Shown piece by piece: positions 46,604 to 54,416 of a DNA stretch of 64,000 nt. Location of the stretch: NCBI RefSeq assembly GCF_006715495.1, contig NZ_VFNI01000002.1:62001-126000 (forward strand). Reading direction: 5' to 3'. The translations under genes and the position numbers were made by a program. Under the pieces are notes generated by a model. The model did no database searches and had not been told where the DNA came from. It was given only the letters and a program-made list of their open reading frames with translations. This DNA comes from Herbaspirillum sp. SJZ106 (GTDB lineage Bacteria > Pseudomonadota > Gammaproteobacteria > Burkholderiales > Burkholderiaceae_D). How positions within the stretch are numbered: position 1 is the first letter of the stretch; every line of letters starts with the position of its first letter.

Positions 46604-47599
46604 TCAATTCCACGCCCCGGTCGCCGCCAGGAACGGCGACAGCTCCGGCGGCTTCCAGCGCAACGGCAGCGCATGCCGTACCAGCCGCGCCGATTCCACC
46701 GAAAACCGCAGCAGCCGCTGCGCGCCCGTGAAGGCGTCCACCTCCGGTCCCTCCCAGATCACTTCGCCGCGCACCGCAAGGTAGAGCAGGGCGCCGTTGT
46801 CGAAATCCGCGAACAGCAGTCCGGCGCGCGGCTGCAGCAGCAGGTTGCCGATGGTGTTGAAGAACGAATTGCCGATGAAGTCCGGCACGGTCAGTATGTG
46901 GTCGCCATCGATCCGGACGAAACCGGGTTTGCCGCCGCGGTGCGATACATCGACGCCGTGGCGCCGGCCTGCTCCCCGCGCTTCTTCATCGTCGCTCGCC
47001 AGTGCGGTGGCGATGAAGAAGGTGTCGGCGCGGCCGATCATCTGCGCCATCTGCGGGGTGAGCGCGGGAGCGTCGGTGATCGCTGCAGCGGGCAGGGCAT
47101 GCGCATCCAGCAGTTCGGGCTGGCGCGCCTGGATGTATTTGGGGCAATTGCCGAAGCTCTGCTCGATGGCGATTGCCATGCCATCGTCCGACAGCGCTTG
47201 CACCATGCCGTTGGCCCGGTTGCGCCGGCGCGTGTGCGGTTCGATGCCGAGCAGGCCCAGCCTGGCGCCTTGCCGCAGGTTGCCATGCAGCGGGTCTCCC
47301 GGCGCGATATGTTGGCCGTGCACCTGCAGCGTGCGCGCATCGGGCGAACGCACGAAGCCCGGCGCGCCGCTCATGATCGAGGCCCAGGGGCGTCCTTCCG
47401 CATCCACCGACCCCACCACCATGAAGGGCAGTTGCTCGAAGAACGCGCGGTGCTGGTCGGGCATGAAGTCGCGGATTACGCGCGGGCCGACCGTTGCCAT
47501 CTTCTCCAGCATGCCGGCGCGCTGCTGGGCGAGCAGTTCGCCGCGATGGAAAGCCCGGTCCGGCGCCCCGGGTGCGGGGATGGATGGGGTGGATGGCAT
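46604..47599 (-). CDS. pyridoxamine 5'-phosphate oxidase-family flavin protein
   Basis: The 331-residue protein has a PNPOx-like split-barrel region: FFEQLPFMVVGSVDAEGRPWASIMSGAPGFVRSPDARTLQVHGQ and a second, DFIGNSFFNTIGNLLLQPRAGLLFADFDNGALLYLAVRGEVIW. The central part has FGNCPKYIQARQPEL. Proteins of this type, with two barrel segments, are FMN-dependent and of unknown substrate. It starts 23 bp after the GST gene stop on the same strand and probably shares its transcript. AAGGAG precedes the ATG. Confidence 0.8.
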   Translation of the reverse strand: MPSTPSIPAPGAPDRAFHRGELLAQQRAGMLEKMATVGPRVIRDFMPDQHRAFFEQLPFMVVGSVDAEGRPWASIMSGAPGFVRSPDARTLQVHGQHIAPGDPLHGNLRQGARLGLLGIEPHTRRRNRANGMVQALSDDGMAIAIEQSFGNCPKYIQARQPELLDAHALPAAAITDAPALTPQMAQMIGRADTFFIATALASDDEEARGAGRRHGVDVSHRGGKPGFVRIDGDHILTVPDFIGNSFFNTIGNLLLQPRAGLLFADFDNGALLYLAVRGEVIWEGPEVDAFTGAQRLLRFSVESARLVRHALPLRWKPPELSPFLAATGAWN

Positions 47600-47622
47600 G
47601 GCAGGCTCCTTGGCGGCGATGC

Positions 47623-48252
47623 TCAGGCGGCGATGGCGTGCGGCGAGGCCGGCATGGGAACGAAACCGGGCAACTGTTCGACGCGTGCGATCCAGCCGCG
47701 CACATTGGCATAGGGCGCCAGGTCCACGCCGCCTTCCGGCACGTGGGCGACATAGGCATAGCAGGCCACATCGGCGATGGTGGCGTGGCCGGCGGCGAGG
47801 AAGTCGCGGCCATCGAGATGGCGTTCGAGCAATGCCAGCACGGCCAGGGTCTTCTGGTGCGCCAGCGCATAGTCGAGCTCGCGCTTGAACAGCTTCACCA
47901 GGCGCACGCGATTGGGGCCTTCGAATATCTCGCCCGAGGCCAGCGACAGGAATTGTTGCACCTGCGCCGCGCCCAGCGGATCGGCCGGCAGCCACCGCCC
48001 ATCATCGTAGCGCTTGGCCAGATAGACCAGGATCGCGGTGGAGTCGTACAGCGTAACGTCGCCGTCGACGATCACCGGAACCTGGCCGCGCGGATTGAGT
48101 GCGAGGAATTCCGGCTGCTTGTGCTGGCCGTGCGGCAGGTCGACATCGACCACCTCGTGCGGCAGGCCCAGCATGGACAGCAGCAGGCGCACGCGGTGCG
48201 CGTGGCCGGACAATGGAAAGCCGTAAAGGCGGATGGATTGTGGTTGCGGTAT
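47623..48252 (-). CDS. glutathione S-transferase with ATA in place of a start codon
   Basis: The GST fold is clear: N-terminal thioredoxin-like domain QSIRLYGFPLSGHAHRVRLLLSMLGLPHEVVDVDLPHGQHKQPEFLALNPRGQVPVIVDGDVTLYDSTAILVYLA and an alpha-helical C-terminal domain with FLAAGHATIADVACYAYVAHV. No ATG, GTG or TTG lies in frame within about 60 codons. At the position where family members begin, GGGAG is followed 6 nt later by ATA CCG CAA (48252-48250), so either ATA serves as a start or an ATG was lost. It lies downstream of a candidate promoter with a TetR-type palindrome, so TetR control is likely. Length 209. Confidence 0.75.
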   Translation of the reverse strand: MPQPQSIRLYGFPLSGHAHRVRLLLSMLGLPHEVVDVDLPHGQHKQPEFLALNPRGQVPVIVDGDVTLYDSTAILVYLAKRYDDGRWLPADPLGAAQVQQFLSLASGEIFEGPNRVRLVKLFKRELDYALAHQKTLAVLALLERHLDGRDFLAAGHATIADVACYAYVAHVPEGGVDLAPYANVRGWIARVEQLPGFVPMPASPHAIAA

Positions 48253-48316
48253 CTTCTTCTCCCGACGGGTGGTGAATGGGCGGCAAGCATGTTGCCGGCT
48301 GGCTGAGGTCTTGCGC

Positions 48317-48344
48317 GATATAATGAACCGAACGATCGGTACAA
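48317..48344 (-). promoter_or_regulatory. candidate GST promoter with TetR-type operator in its spacer
   Basis: On the minus strand TTGTAC (48344-48339) and TATATC (48322-48317) are 16 bp apart. The spacer contains the palindrome ACCGAACGATCGGT (48327-48340), the form of a TetR-family operator. Repressor bound there would block this promoter; the TetR gene lies at 48548. Confidence 0.55.
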
Positions 48345-48547
48345 TAGAAGATAGGATTCCCGCTGTCAACCATCGGCATGGAAAATATTTTTTATCCCGG
48401 AGCGCCGGGAGCGGACTCGTCCGGCATGCCAAGCGGTCTTATAATCGGTAGCAACCCCGGGAGCAATCCCGCGTTGCAGTTTCGTTCGAAGGCGCCCGCC
48501 ATGCCCGTGCATGCAGGCGCAACATTGCGCACCAACAGAAAACCGCC

Positions 48548-49108
48548 ATGCCTGCACCCAGCCTGTCGCGCGAAGAAGTCGCGCAGATCCTGCTTTCCGA
48601 ATTCCGCCGCTCCGGTTATGAAGGCGCCAGCCTGTCCAGCCTGTCGGCCGCCACCGGCCTGGGCAAGTCCAGCCTCTACCACTATTTCCCCAACGGCAAG
48701 GTCGACATGGGGCGTGCCGCCATCGAAGTGGTCGGCCAGTGGATGCGCGAGAAGGTGATCCCGCTGCTGACCTCGGATGCCGAGCCGGAAAAGCGCCTCA
48801 AGCGCTATTTCGCCGCCATGAGCGATTTTTACGCCAGAGGCACGCTGCCTTGCCTGACCGACCTGTTCACCATCGGCGAGGCGGCAGGCTACTTCCAGCA
48901 GCAGTTCAAGCAGAACATCGGCAACATCGTCAAGCTGATCGCCGCCGTGCTGGAAGACGCCGGTTTCGCGCCCGCCGAGGCTGTGCGCCGCGCCGAGGAC
49001 GGGATGGTGATGCTGCACGGCGCGTTGGTGGTATCGCGCGCCCAGGGCAGCACTGCCGTCTTCACGCGCGTGGTGCGCGGCATCCCCGACATGCTGCTGG
49101 CGCCGTAG
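48548..49108 (+). CDS. TetR-family transcriptional regulator
   Basis: The 186-residue regulator has a TetR HTH at the N-terminus (SREEVAQILLSEFRRSGYEGASLSSLSAATGLGKSSLYHYFPNGKVDM) and a C-terminal ligand domain with FYARGTLPCLTDLFTIGEAAGYFQQQFKQNI. Divergent from the GST gene and adjacent to its palindromic operator, so it most likely represses the GST/oxidase pair (and perhaps itself). A TATAAT at 48440-48445 may be its own -10. Confidence 0.88.
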   Translation: MPAPSLSREEVAQILLSEFRRSGYEGASLSSLSAATGLGKSSLYHYFPNGKVDMGRAAIEVVGQWMREKVIPLLTSDAEPEKRLKRYFAAMSDFYARGTLPCLTDLFTIGEAAGYFQQQFKQNIGNIVKLIAAVLEDAGFAPAEAVRRAEDGMVMLHGALVVSRAQGSTAVFTRVVRGIPDMLLAP

Positions 49109-49139
49109 CGGTTTTCCCCGAACCTGTTCCGTTCCCGCG

Positions 49140-49166
49140 AGGGCCGCGCCGCAAGGCAGCGGCCCT
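49140..49166 (+). terminator. weak hairpin after the TetR gene
   Basis: AGGGCCGC (49140-49147) and GCGGCCCT (49159-49166) form an 8-bp GC stem. No T-run follows, so termination there would be inefficient. Confidence 0.3.
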
Positions 49167-49238
49167 TGTCGCATTGGCGGGTCACTTTTTGCCGCCCGGT
49201 GCGGTGTTGCGAAAACGCCCGCGCGAAAAAATGCCGGC

Positions 49239-49266
49239 TTGACAGCCGCCAAGTTACTTTTATAAT
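49239..49266 (+). promoter_or_regulatory. consensus sigma70 promoter of the SDR/HxlR operon
   Basis: TTGACA (49239-49244) and TATAAT (49261-49266) are separated by 16 bp: both hexamers match consensus fully. A HxlR-type operator-like dyad overlaps the -10 box (49253-49293), which would explain how so strong a promoter is held off. Confidence 0.8.
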
Positions 49267-49293
49267 GATAGTAACTATCTTCATGAAAGTAAG
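49253..49293. promoter_or_regulatory. operator-like dyad, copy 1 (probable HxlR site)
   Basis: GTTACTTTTATAATGATAG (49253-49271) and the inverted half CTATCTTCATGAAAGTAAG (49275-49293) lie on the -10 element. The left half matches 16 of 19 positions of GTTACTTGCAAAATGATAG in the efflux intergenic region (53184-53202). Confidence 0.6.
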
Positions 49294-49359
49294 TCGCCGC
49301 ACCCGGCAACACTCCCTCGAACCAGGCACATCGCCCAACCAAGCAGACAAGGAAACCCA

Positions 49360-50166
49360 ATGAATACCAGCAAACGGCCAGGCAAGGCCCTTATCACCGG
49401 CGCATCGGCCGGCATCGGCGCAACCTACGCGCAGCGCCTGGCGGCGCGCGGCTACGACTTGCTGCTGGCGGCGCGCGACGCCGCCCGGCTGGAGCAGCTC
49501 GCCGCCGAATTGCGCGGCAAGCACGGCGTGCAGGTGGAGGTGCTGCCGGCCGACCTGACCGCCAAGGCCGACCTGCTCAAGGTCGAGCAGCGCCTGCGCG
49601 GCGACGCCGATATCACGCTCCTGCTCAACAATGCCGGCATGGCGGTGCAGGGCAAGCTGATCGAGGCCGACATCGACCGTTACGAGGCGATGCTCCAGCT
49701 GAACGTGGTGGCGGTCACGCGCCTGGCCGCGGCGGCCGCCGCCAACTTCGGCCGGCGCGGCAGCGGCGCGATCATCAATGTCGCCTCGGTGCTGGCGCTG
49801 GCGCCGGAAATGTTCAATGGCGCCTACAGCGGCACCAAGGCCTACGTGCTGAACCTGAGCCAGTCGATGCAGCAGGAACTCGGCCCGCTGGGCGTGCAGG
49901 TGCAGGCGGTGCTGCCCGGCGCCACGCGCACCGAGATCTGGCAACGCTCCGGCGGCAGCATCGATCAGCTGCCGGCGGAAATGTTGATGGAAGTCGGCGA
50001 CATGGTGGATGCCGCCCTGGCCGGATTCGACCAGGGCGAAGCCGTCACCATCCCTTCGCTGCCGGACGTTGCCGACTGGAACGCGCTCACCTCCGCGCGC
50101 CATGCGCTGGGCCCCAACCTCTCGCGCAACCGGCCCGCCGCGCGCTATCTGGACCATGCCGGCTAA
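49360..50166 (+). CDS. short-chain dehydrogenase/reductase
   Basis: The 268-residue classical SDR has TGASAGIG (residues 13-20), NNAG (90-93), S143 (INVAS) and the Y156-xxx-K160 catalytic pair in YSGTKAY. The substrate is unknown. Its gene is driven by a consensus promoter with an overlapping dyad, and the stop overlaps the HxlR regulator gene by 11 nt, so the regulator and SDR are cotranscribed and probably autoregulated. Confidence 0.9.
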   Translation: MNTSKRPGKALITGASAGIGATYAQRLAARGYDLLLAARDAARLEQLAAELRGKHGVQVEVLPADLTAKADLLKVEQRLRGDADITLLLNNAGMAVQGKLIEADIDRYEAMLQLNVVAVTRLAAAAAANFGRRGSGAIINVASVLALAPEMFNGAYSGTKAYVLNLSQSMQQELGPLGVQVQAVLPGATRTEIWQRSGGSIDQLPAEMLMEVGDMVDAALAGFDQGEAVTIPSLPDVADWNALTSARHALGPNLSRNRPAARYLDHAG

Positions 50167-50593
50167 GTCCCGCCCGCGCACGGCCGCCCAGCCGGACCAT
50201 CCAGCCGGCTTGCCCGGCTCGCGCCAGCAGGTGCGGGCGGCGCAGGCGGCGCGCCAGTTGACGCGGCAGGGCCAGCCCTGCCCGGTGGCCGGCTCGCTGC
50301 AACTGATCGGGGAATGGTGGACCGTACTGATCGTGCGCGATGCCCTGCGCGGCATGACGCGCTTCGAGCAATTCCGCCGCAATCTCGACATTTCCCCCGC
50401 CATCCTCTCGCGCCGCCTGCAGGCGATGGTCGACGCCGGCCTGATGCAACGACGCCGCTACCGCGAGCATCCGCCGCGCGACGAATACGTGCTGACCGAA
50501 GCCGGCCGCGCGCTGCAGCCGGTGATCGCCGCCCTGCGCGGCTGGGGCCGCCTGTACCTTGCGCGGCGCGCTGGCGCCAGCAAGGAAAGCTGA
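50156..50593 (+). CDS. HxlR/DUF24-family winged-helix regulator
   Basis: The 145-residue protein contains the HxlR core (about 45-130: CPVAGSLQLIGEWWTVLIVRDALRGMTRFEQFRRNLDISPAILSRRLQAMVDAGLMQRRRYREHPPRDEYVLTEAGRAL). HxlR/DUF24 proteins bind palindromes as dimers and often sense quinones, aldehydes or oxidants through Cys. Here C45 is present as the single obvious Cys (GQPCPVA). It overlaps the SDR stop. The palindromes at 49253-49293 and 53184-53238 are its candidate binding sites. Confidence 0.88.
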   Translation: MPAKSRPRTAAQPDHPAGLPGSRQQVRAAQAARQLTRQGQPCPVAGSLQLIGEWWTVLIVRDALRGMTRFEQFRRNLDISPAILSRRLQAMVDAGLMQRRRYREHPPRDEYVLTEAGRALQPVIAALRGWGRLYLARRAGASKES

Positions 50594-50669
50594 AAGCGGC
50601 CACAATGGCAAGGCTTGAGAACCAGCTTGCCGCCAGCAGCGATGCGGGCACAGACCACAAGGAGAAAAG

Positions 50670-51602
50670 ATGAAGACATTGATCGTAGGCGCCGGCGCCG
50701 TCGGCGGCTATTTCGGCGCGCGCCTGCATGCGGCCGGCCGCGACGTCGGCTTCCTGGTGCGCCCGCAGCGCGCGGCGCTGCTGCGTGAACGCGGCCTGCG
50801 CGTGAAAAGCCCGATGGGCGACCTGACGCTGCGCGATGCCCGCCTGCTCGATACGACCGAACTGGTTCCGCATTACGACCTGGTGGTGTTGAGTTGCAAG
50901 GCCTACGACCTGGAGAGCGCGATCGAATCGCTGGCGCCGGCGATGGGTGCGCAGACGGCAATCCTGCCGCTGCTCAACGGCATGCAGCACCTCGACATCC
51001 TGGAGCAGCGTTTCGGCGCCGCCGCCGTGCTGGGCGGCCAGTGCGTGGTCGCCGGCACGCTCGACGCCGACGGCGCCATCGTGCACCTGAACAGTGTCGC
51101 CGGCCTGACCTTCGGCGAACGCGGCGGCGGCATCACCGCGCGCGCGCAGGCGATCTGCGATGCCCTCTCCGGCGCCGGATTCGACGTCAAGCTGAGCGAG
51201 AACATCCTGCAATCGATGTGGGAAAAATGGATCATGCTGGCCACGCTGGCCAGCGCCACCTCGCTGATGCGCGCCTCGGTGGGAGACATCCTGCAAGGGC
51301 CGGGCGGCCAGGCCTTTATCGAAGGCATGCTGGCCGAATGCGCCGGCATCGCCGGGCTGCAGGGCTACCAGCCGGGCGAGAGCTTCTACAACCGCACGCG
51401 CGGCATGCTGACCGAGCATGGTTCATCGCTGACGGCATCGATGTTCCGCGACATCGGCAACGGCAACCGGATCGAGGCCGACCACATCGTCGGCGACCTG
51501 ATCCGCCGCGGCGACGCCAAGGGCGCCAAGACCACGCTGCTGCAGCTGGCCTATCTGCACCTGAAGACCTACGAGGCGCATCAGGCGCGCGTGTCGTCCT
51601 GA
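50670..51602 (+). CDS. ketopantoate reductase-family protein
   Basis: The 310-residue protein has IVGAGAVGGYFGARLHAAG (dinucleotide motif, about 5-23), SCKAYDLESAIESLAP (catalytic Lys region, about 77), LPLLNGMQHLDIL and the C-terminal RIEADHIVGDLIRRGDAKGAKTTLL, typical of the PanE/ApbA family. It may make pantoate for CoA, or act on another 2-oxo acid (several PanE-like proteins are not PanE). AAGGAG precedes the ATG. It follows the HxlR gene by 76 bp in the same direction. A PanE assignment is uncertain without the genome-wide list. Confidence 0.82.
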   Translation: MKTLIVGAGAVGGYFGARLHAAGRDVGFLVRPQRAALLRERGLRVKSPMGDLTLRDARLLDTTELVPHYDLVVLSCKAYDLESAIESLAPAMGAQTAILPLLNGMQHLDILEQRFGAAAVLGGQCVVAGTLDADGAIVHLNSVAGLTFGERGGGITARAQAICDALSGAGFDVKLSENILQSMWEKWIMLATLASATSLMRASVGDILQGPGGQAFIEGMLAECAGIAGLQGYQPGESFYNRTRGMLTEHGSSLTASMFRDIGNGNRIEADHIVGDLIRRGDAKGAKTTLLQLAYLHLKTYEAHQARVSS

Positions 51603-51606
51603 GATC

Positions 51607-51643
51607 GGGATGCCTGGGCCGCCTTGGGCGTCCCGGGCATCCC
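51607..51643. terminator. hairpin between convergent panE-like and efflux-channel genes
   Basis: GGGATGCCTGGG (51607-51618) pairs with CCCGGGCATCCC (51632-51643) with one mismatch, in the 58-bp gap between convergent genes. No T-run is present. Confidence 0.35.
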
Positions 51644-51660
51644 GGGCATCTCCCGCTTCA

Positions 51661-53108
51661 TTACCAGCCACCCCCCAGCGCCCGGAACACCGACACCGCC
51701 GCCCGCGCGTTGTCGGCATGCACCTGCGCCATCTGGTCCTGCGCCGCCAGCAGCAAGCGGTCTTCGGTCAGCACCTCGGCCAGGCTCAGCACGCCGCCCT
51801 GGTAGGCTTGCTCGGCGTTGCCGCGCGCGCGTTGCTGGGCATCGACCTGCGCCGCCAGTTCGCGCGACTGCTGTTCCAGTTGCACCAGCGCCATGATGGC
51901 GTTTGCCACATCCTCTACCGCCGTCAGCATGCTCTTGCGGTACAGCGCCAAGGCTTCCGCATGGGCGCCTTCGGCGCGCGCGATCTCGGCATCGATGCGG
52001 CCGAAGTCGAACAGGCGCCAGCGCAAGCCGAGCCCGCCTTGGGCCTGCAGGCTGTCGGCCGTCAGGAAGCCGGCCGCCCCCAGGCTCTGGAAGCCCAGCA
52101 GCGCCGACAGCGACAGGTCGGGATACCACGCCGCCATCGCCTGGCCGATGCGTTCGTTGGACGCGGCCAGCCTGCGCTCGGCCGCGATCACGTCGGGCCG
52201 GCGGCGCATCAGTTCCACGCTGCTTTGCGACACCGCGATGGCTGGCACGCGGCCGGTGTCGGCGCCTTCGGAAAGTCGTTGCGCGTAAGTCCCGGGCGCG
52301 GCGCCCATCAGCACGTCGAGGCGGTTGGTCTGGCGCTCCAGTTCGATGCGCAGCGGCGGCAGCGCCGCACGCGATTGCGCCAGGCGGGCATCGGCCTGGG
52401 CGATCTCGGCCACGCTCGCCAGGCCATCCTTGAGGCGCAGCCGCACGATTTCGCCGAGCTCGGCGCTGGCCTTGACCTGGTGTTCGGCCAGCGCGATGCG
52501 TGCCTGCGCGCCGCGGATGCGGAAGTAGGCATCGGCCGCTTCCGCCGCCACCGATATGCGCACGCCGAGCTGCTGCGCCTGGGCCGCCTGCAGCTCGGCA
52601 TCGGCCGCCTGTGCGCCGCGCTTCAAGGCGCCGGCCAGGTCCAGCTCCCAGCTGGCGCCGGCGTCCAGTTCGAACAGGTTCTGCGTGCGCTGGTAGCCGG
52701 GGAAGCCGCTGGCGATCTCGCCCAGCGGACTTTGCAGCGATTGCCTGGCGCGCGCGGCCTGGCCGCTGAGTTCGCCTTCCGGCAAGCGGCGGGCGCCGGC
52801 GATGCGTGCGCTGGCCTGGCCTGTTCGACGCGCGCGAACGCTGCCGACAAATCCAGGTTCTGCGCCAGCACGCGCTGGATGATGTCGCTCAGCACCGGGT
52901 CGTCGAACCCGTCCCACCAATGATCCAGCGCCGGCGCCGGCGTTTGCGCGGAGCGCTGTTGCAGCAGGGCGACGTTGCGCAGCGGGGTGTCCTGGTATTC
53001 GGGGCGCCGGTAGTCCGGGCCGGTCGTGCAGGCGCTCAATGCCAGCGCAGCGGCTAGCGCGCCCAATGCCGGCAGGCGGCCGGCGCGCGAGGGAAACAAG
53101 GGGTTCAT
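51661..53108 (-). pseudogene. NodT-family outer-membrane efflux lipoprotein, frameshifted
   Basis: The N-terminal part reads MNPLFPSRAGRLPALGALAAALALSACTTGPDYRRP, with a lipobox (LSAC), then DHWWDGFDDPVLSDIIQRVLAQNLDLSAAFARVEQAR. At 52814-52817 the frame breaks; the sequence continues in another frame as ASARIAGARRLPEGELSG and goes on to the C-terminus GGW at 51661. Adding one G in the local GGCCAGGCC tract restores a single frame. The two OEP repeats are otherwise intact (RRRPDVIAAERRLAASNERIGQAMAAWYPDLSLSALLG). It is divergent from emrA-emrB and would be the outer-membrane channel of that pump. Real loss or a sequence error cannot be told apart here. Confidence 0.78.
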
Positions 53109-53183
53109 GCTTCTGGCCTTTTTTTCATCTGTTTCCGATGCCGGGGACGGCGACGGAAGAAGTGGTCGATCAGGTTTGGAATT

Positions 53184-53238
53184 GTTACTTGCAAAATGAT
53201 AGCTTGAAGTTTAAACTCACTATCGTTTTGAAAGCAAC
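53184..53238. promoter_or_regulatory. operator-like dyad, copy 2 (efflux intergenic region)
   Basis: GTTACTTGCAAAATGATAG (53184-53202) and the inverted CTATCGTTTTGAAAGCAAC (53220-53238) match at 16 of 19 positions; the 17-bp centre contains the palindrome AGTTTAAACT. The region 53109-53317 separates the divergent efflux genes. The left half is nearly the same as the motif on the SDR promoter. Confidence 0.6.
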
Positions 53239-53317
53239 TTCTATTTGAGGCCTGTCGCGCAATGGGAAAAGGCGACGGGCAGGCCGTCATCCACATCCAA
53301 TCGCCATCGAGGCCACC

Positions 53318-54415
53318 ATGACCACCCAGAGCACCATCGGCGCCCCCGCGCAACCTGCCGCAACGATGCCGGCGCCCAGAAAGAAATCCACCCTGCTGAC
53401 ATACGCGCTCCTGGCCATCGCCGCGGTGGCGGCCGTTGCCTGGCTGGCGCACTGGCTGGCGGTGGGGCGCTATATCGAGAGCACCGACGACGCTTACGTC
53501 GGCGGCGACATCACCGTCATCGCCCCCAAGGTGGCCGGCAACATCGAGGCGGTGCTGGTCAAGGACAACCAGGCCGTGCATGCCGGCGACCTGCTGGTAA
53601 AACTGGATGGCCGCGATTACCAGGCCGCGCTGGCCAAGGCGAACGCCGCGGTGGCGGCGCAGGAAGCGGCGCTGGCCAATCTCGACGCCGAGCGCCGCCT
53701 GCAGGAATCGGTAATCGACCAGGGCCGTGCCGGCGTGGCCGCGGCCGGGGCCGAGACATCGCGCACCCGCGACGACCAGGCGCGCTACCGCAGCCTTTCG
53801 GCCAAGGCGGCGGTGTCGCTGCAGGCGGCGCAAAAGGCCGATGCCGACTACCAGCAAGCGCAGGCCAACGGCCAGAAGGCGCAGGCGGCATTGAACGCCG
53901 CGCAGCGCCAGCTGGACGTGATCGCCACGCAGAAGCAGCGGGTGCAGGCGGCGTTGCAGCAGGCCCGGGCGGAGCAGCGCCTGGCCGAACTGAACCTGGC
54001 CTATACCGAGCTGCGCGCACCGGTCGATGGCGTGGTCGGCAACCGCCGCGCGCGGGTCGGCGCTTACGCCACCATCGGCGCGCAGCTGCTGTCGGTGGTG
54101 CCGGAGCAGGGCCTGTGGGTCGATGCCAATTTCAAGGAAAGCCAGATCGCCCGCATGAAGCAAGGCCAGGCCGTCACCATCAAGGCCGACGTGTTGCCGG
54201 GCGAGTCCTTCAGCGGCCATGTGCTGAGCCTGGCGCCGGCTACCGGCGCGCAGTTCAGCGTGCTGCCGGCGGAGAACGCCACCGGCAACTTCACCAAGAT
54301 CGTCCAGCGGGTGCCGGTGCGCATTGCGCTGGACGGCGAGGGCGCGCGGCTGGGCAAGCTGCGTCCCGGCCTGTCGGTGACCGCCGAAGTCGACCAGCGC
54401 GCCGGCCGGAGCTGA
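53318..54415 (+). CDS. EmrA/HlyD-type membrane fusion protein of an MFS efflux pump
   Basis: The 365-residue protein has an N-terminal TM (about 28-47), a lipoyl-like domain (VIAPKVAGNIEAVLVKDNQAVHAGDLLVKLDGRDY), a long coiled-coil hairpin (about 110-215: AAQEAALANLDAERRLQE... and LNAAQRQLDVIATQKQR), and the beta-barrel AELNLAYTELRAPVDGVVGNRRARVG. This is the EmrA pattern: IESTDDAYVGGDIT near residue 54. EmrB follows 1 nt after the stop. An operon with a divergent outer-membrane channel makes a tripartite pump; the substrate is unknown. Confidence 0.88.
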   Translation: MTTQSTIGAPAQPAATMPAPRKKSTLLTYALLAIAAVAAVAWLAHWLAVGRYIESTDDAYVGGDITVIAPKVAGNIEAVLVKDNQAVHAGDLLVKLDGRDYQAALAKANAAVAAQEAALANLDAERRLQESVIDQGRAGVAAAGAETSRTRDDQARYRSLSAKAAVSLQAAQKADADYQQAQANGQKAQAALNAAQRQLDVIATQKQRVQAALQQARAEQRLAELNLAYTELRAPVDGVVGNRRARVGAYATIGAQLLSVVPEQGLWVDANFKESQIARMKQGQAVTIKADVLPGESFSGHVLSLAPATGAQFSVLPAENATGNFTKIVQRVPVRIALDGEGARLGKLRPGLSVTAEVDQRAGRS

Positions 54416-54416
54416 C

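Noticed and set aside
48253..48432. N-terminal extension of the GST to a TTG at 48432
   Set aside because: It would run through the candidate promoter and TetR-type operator, and the extra 60 residues are unlike any GST.
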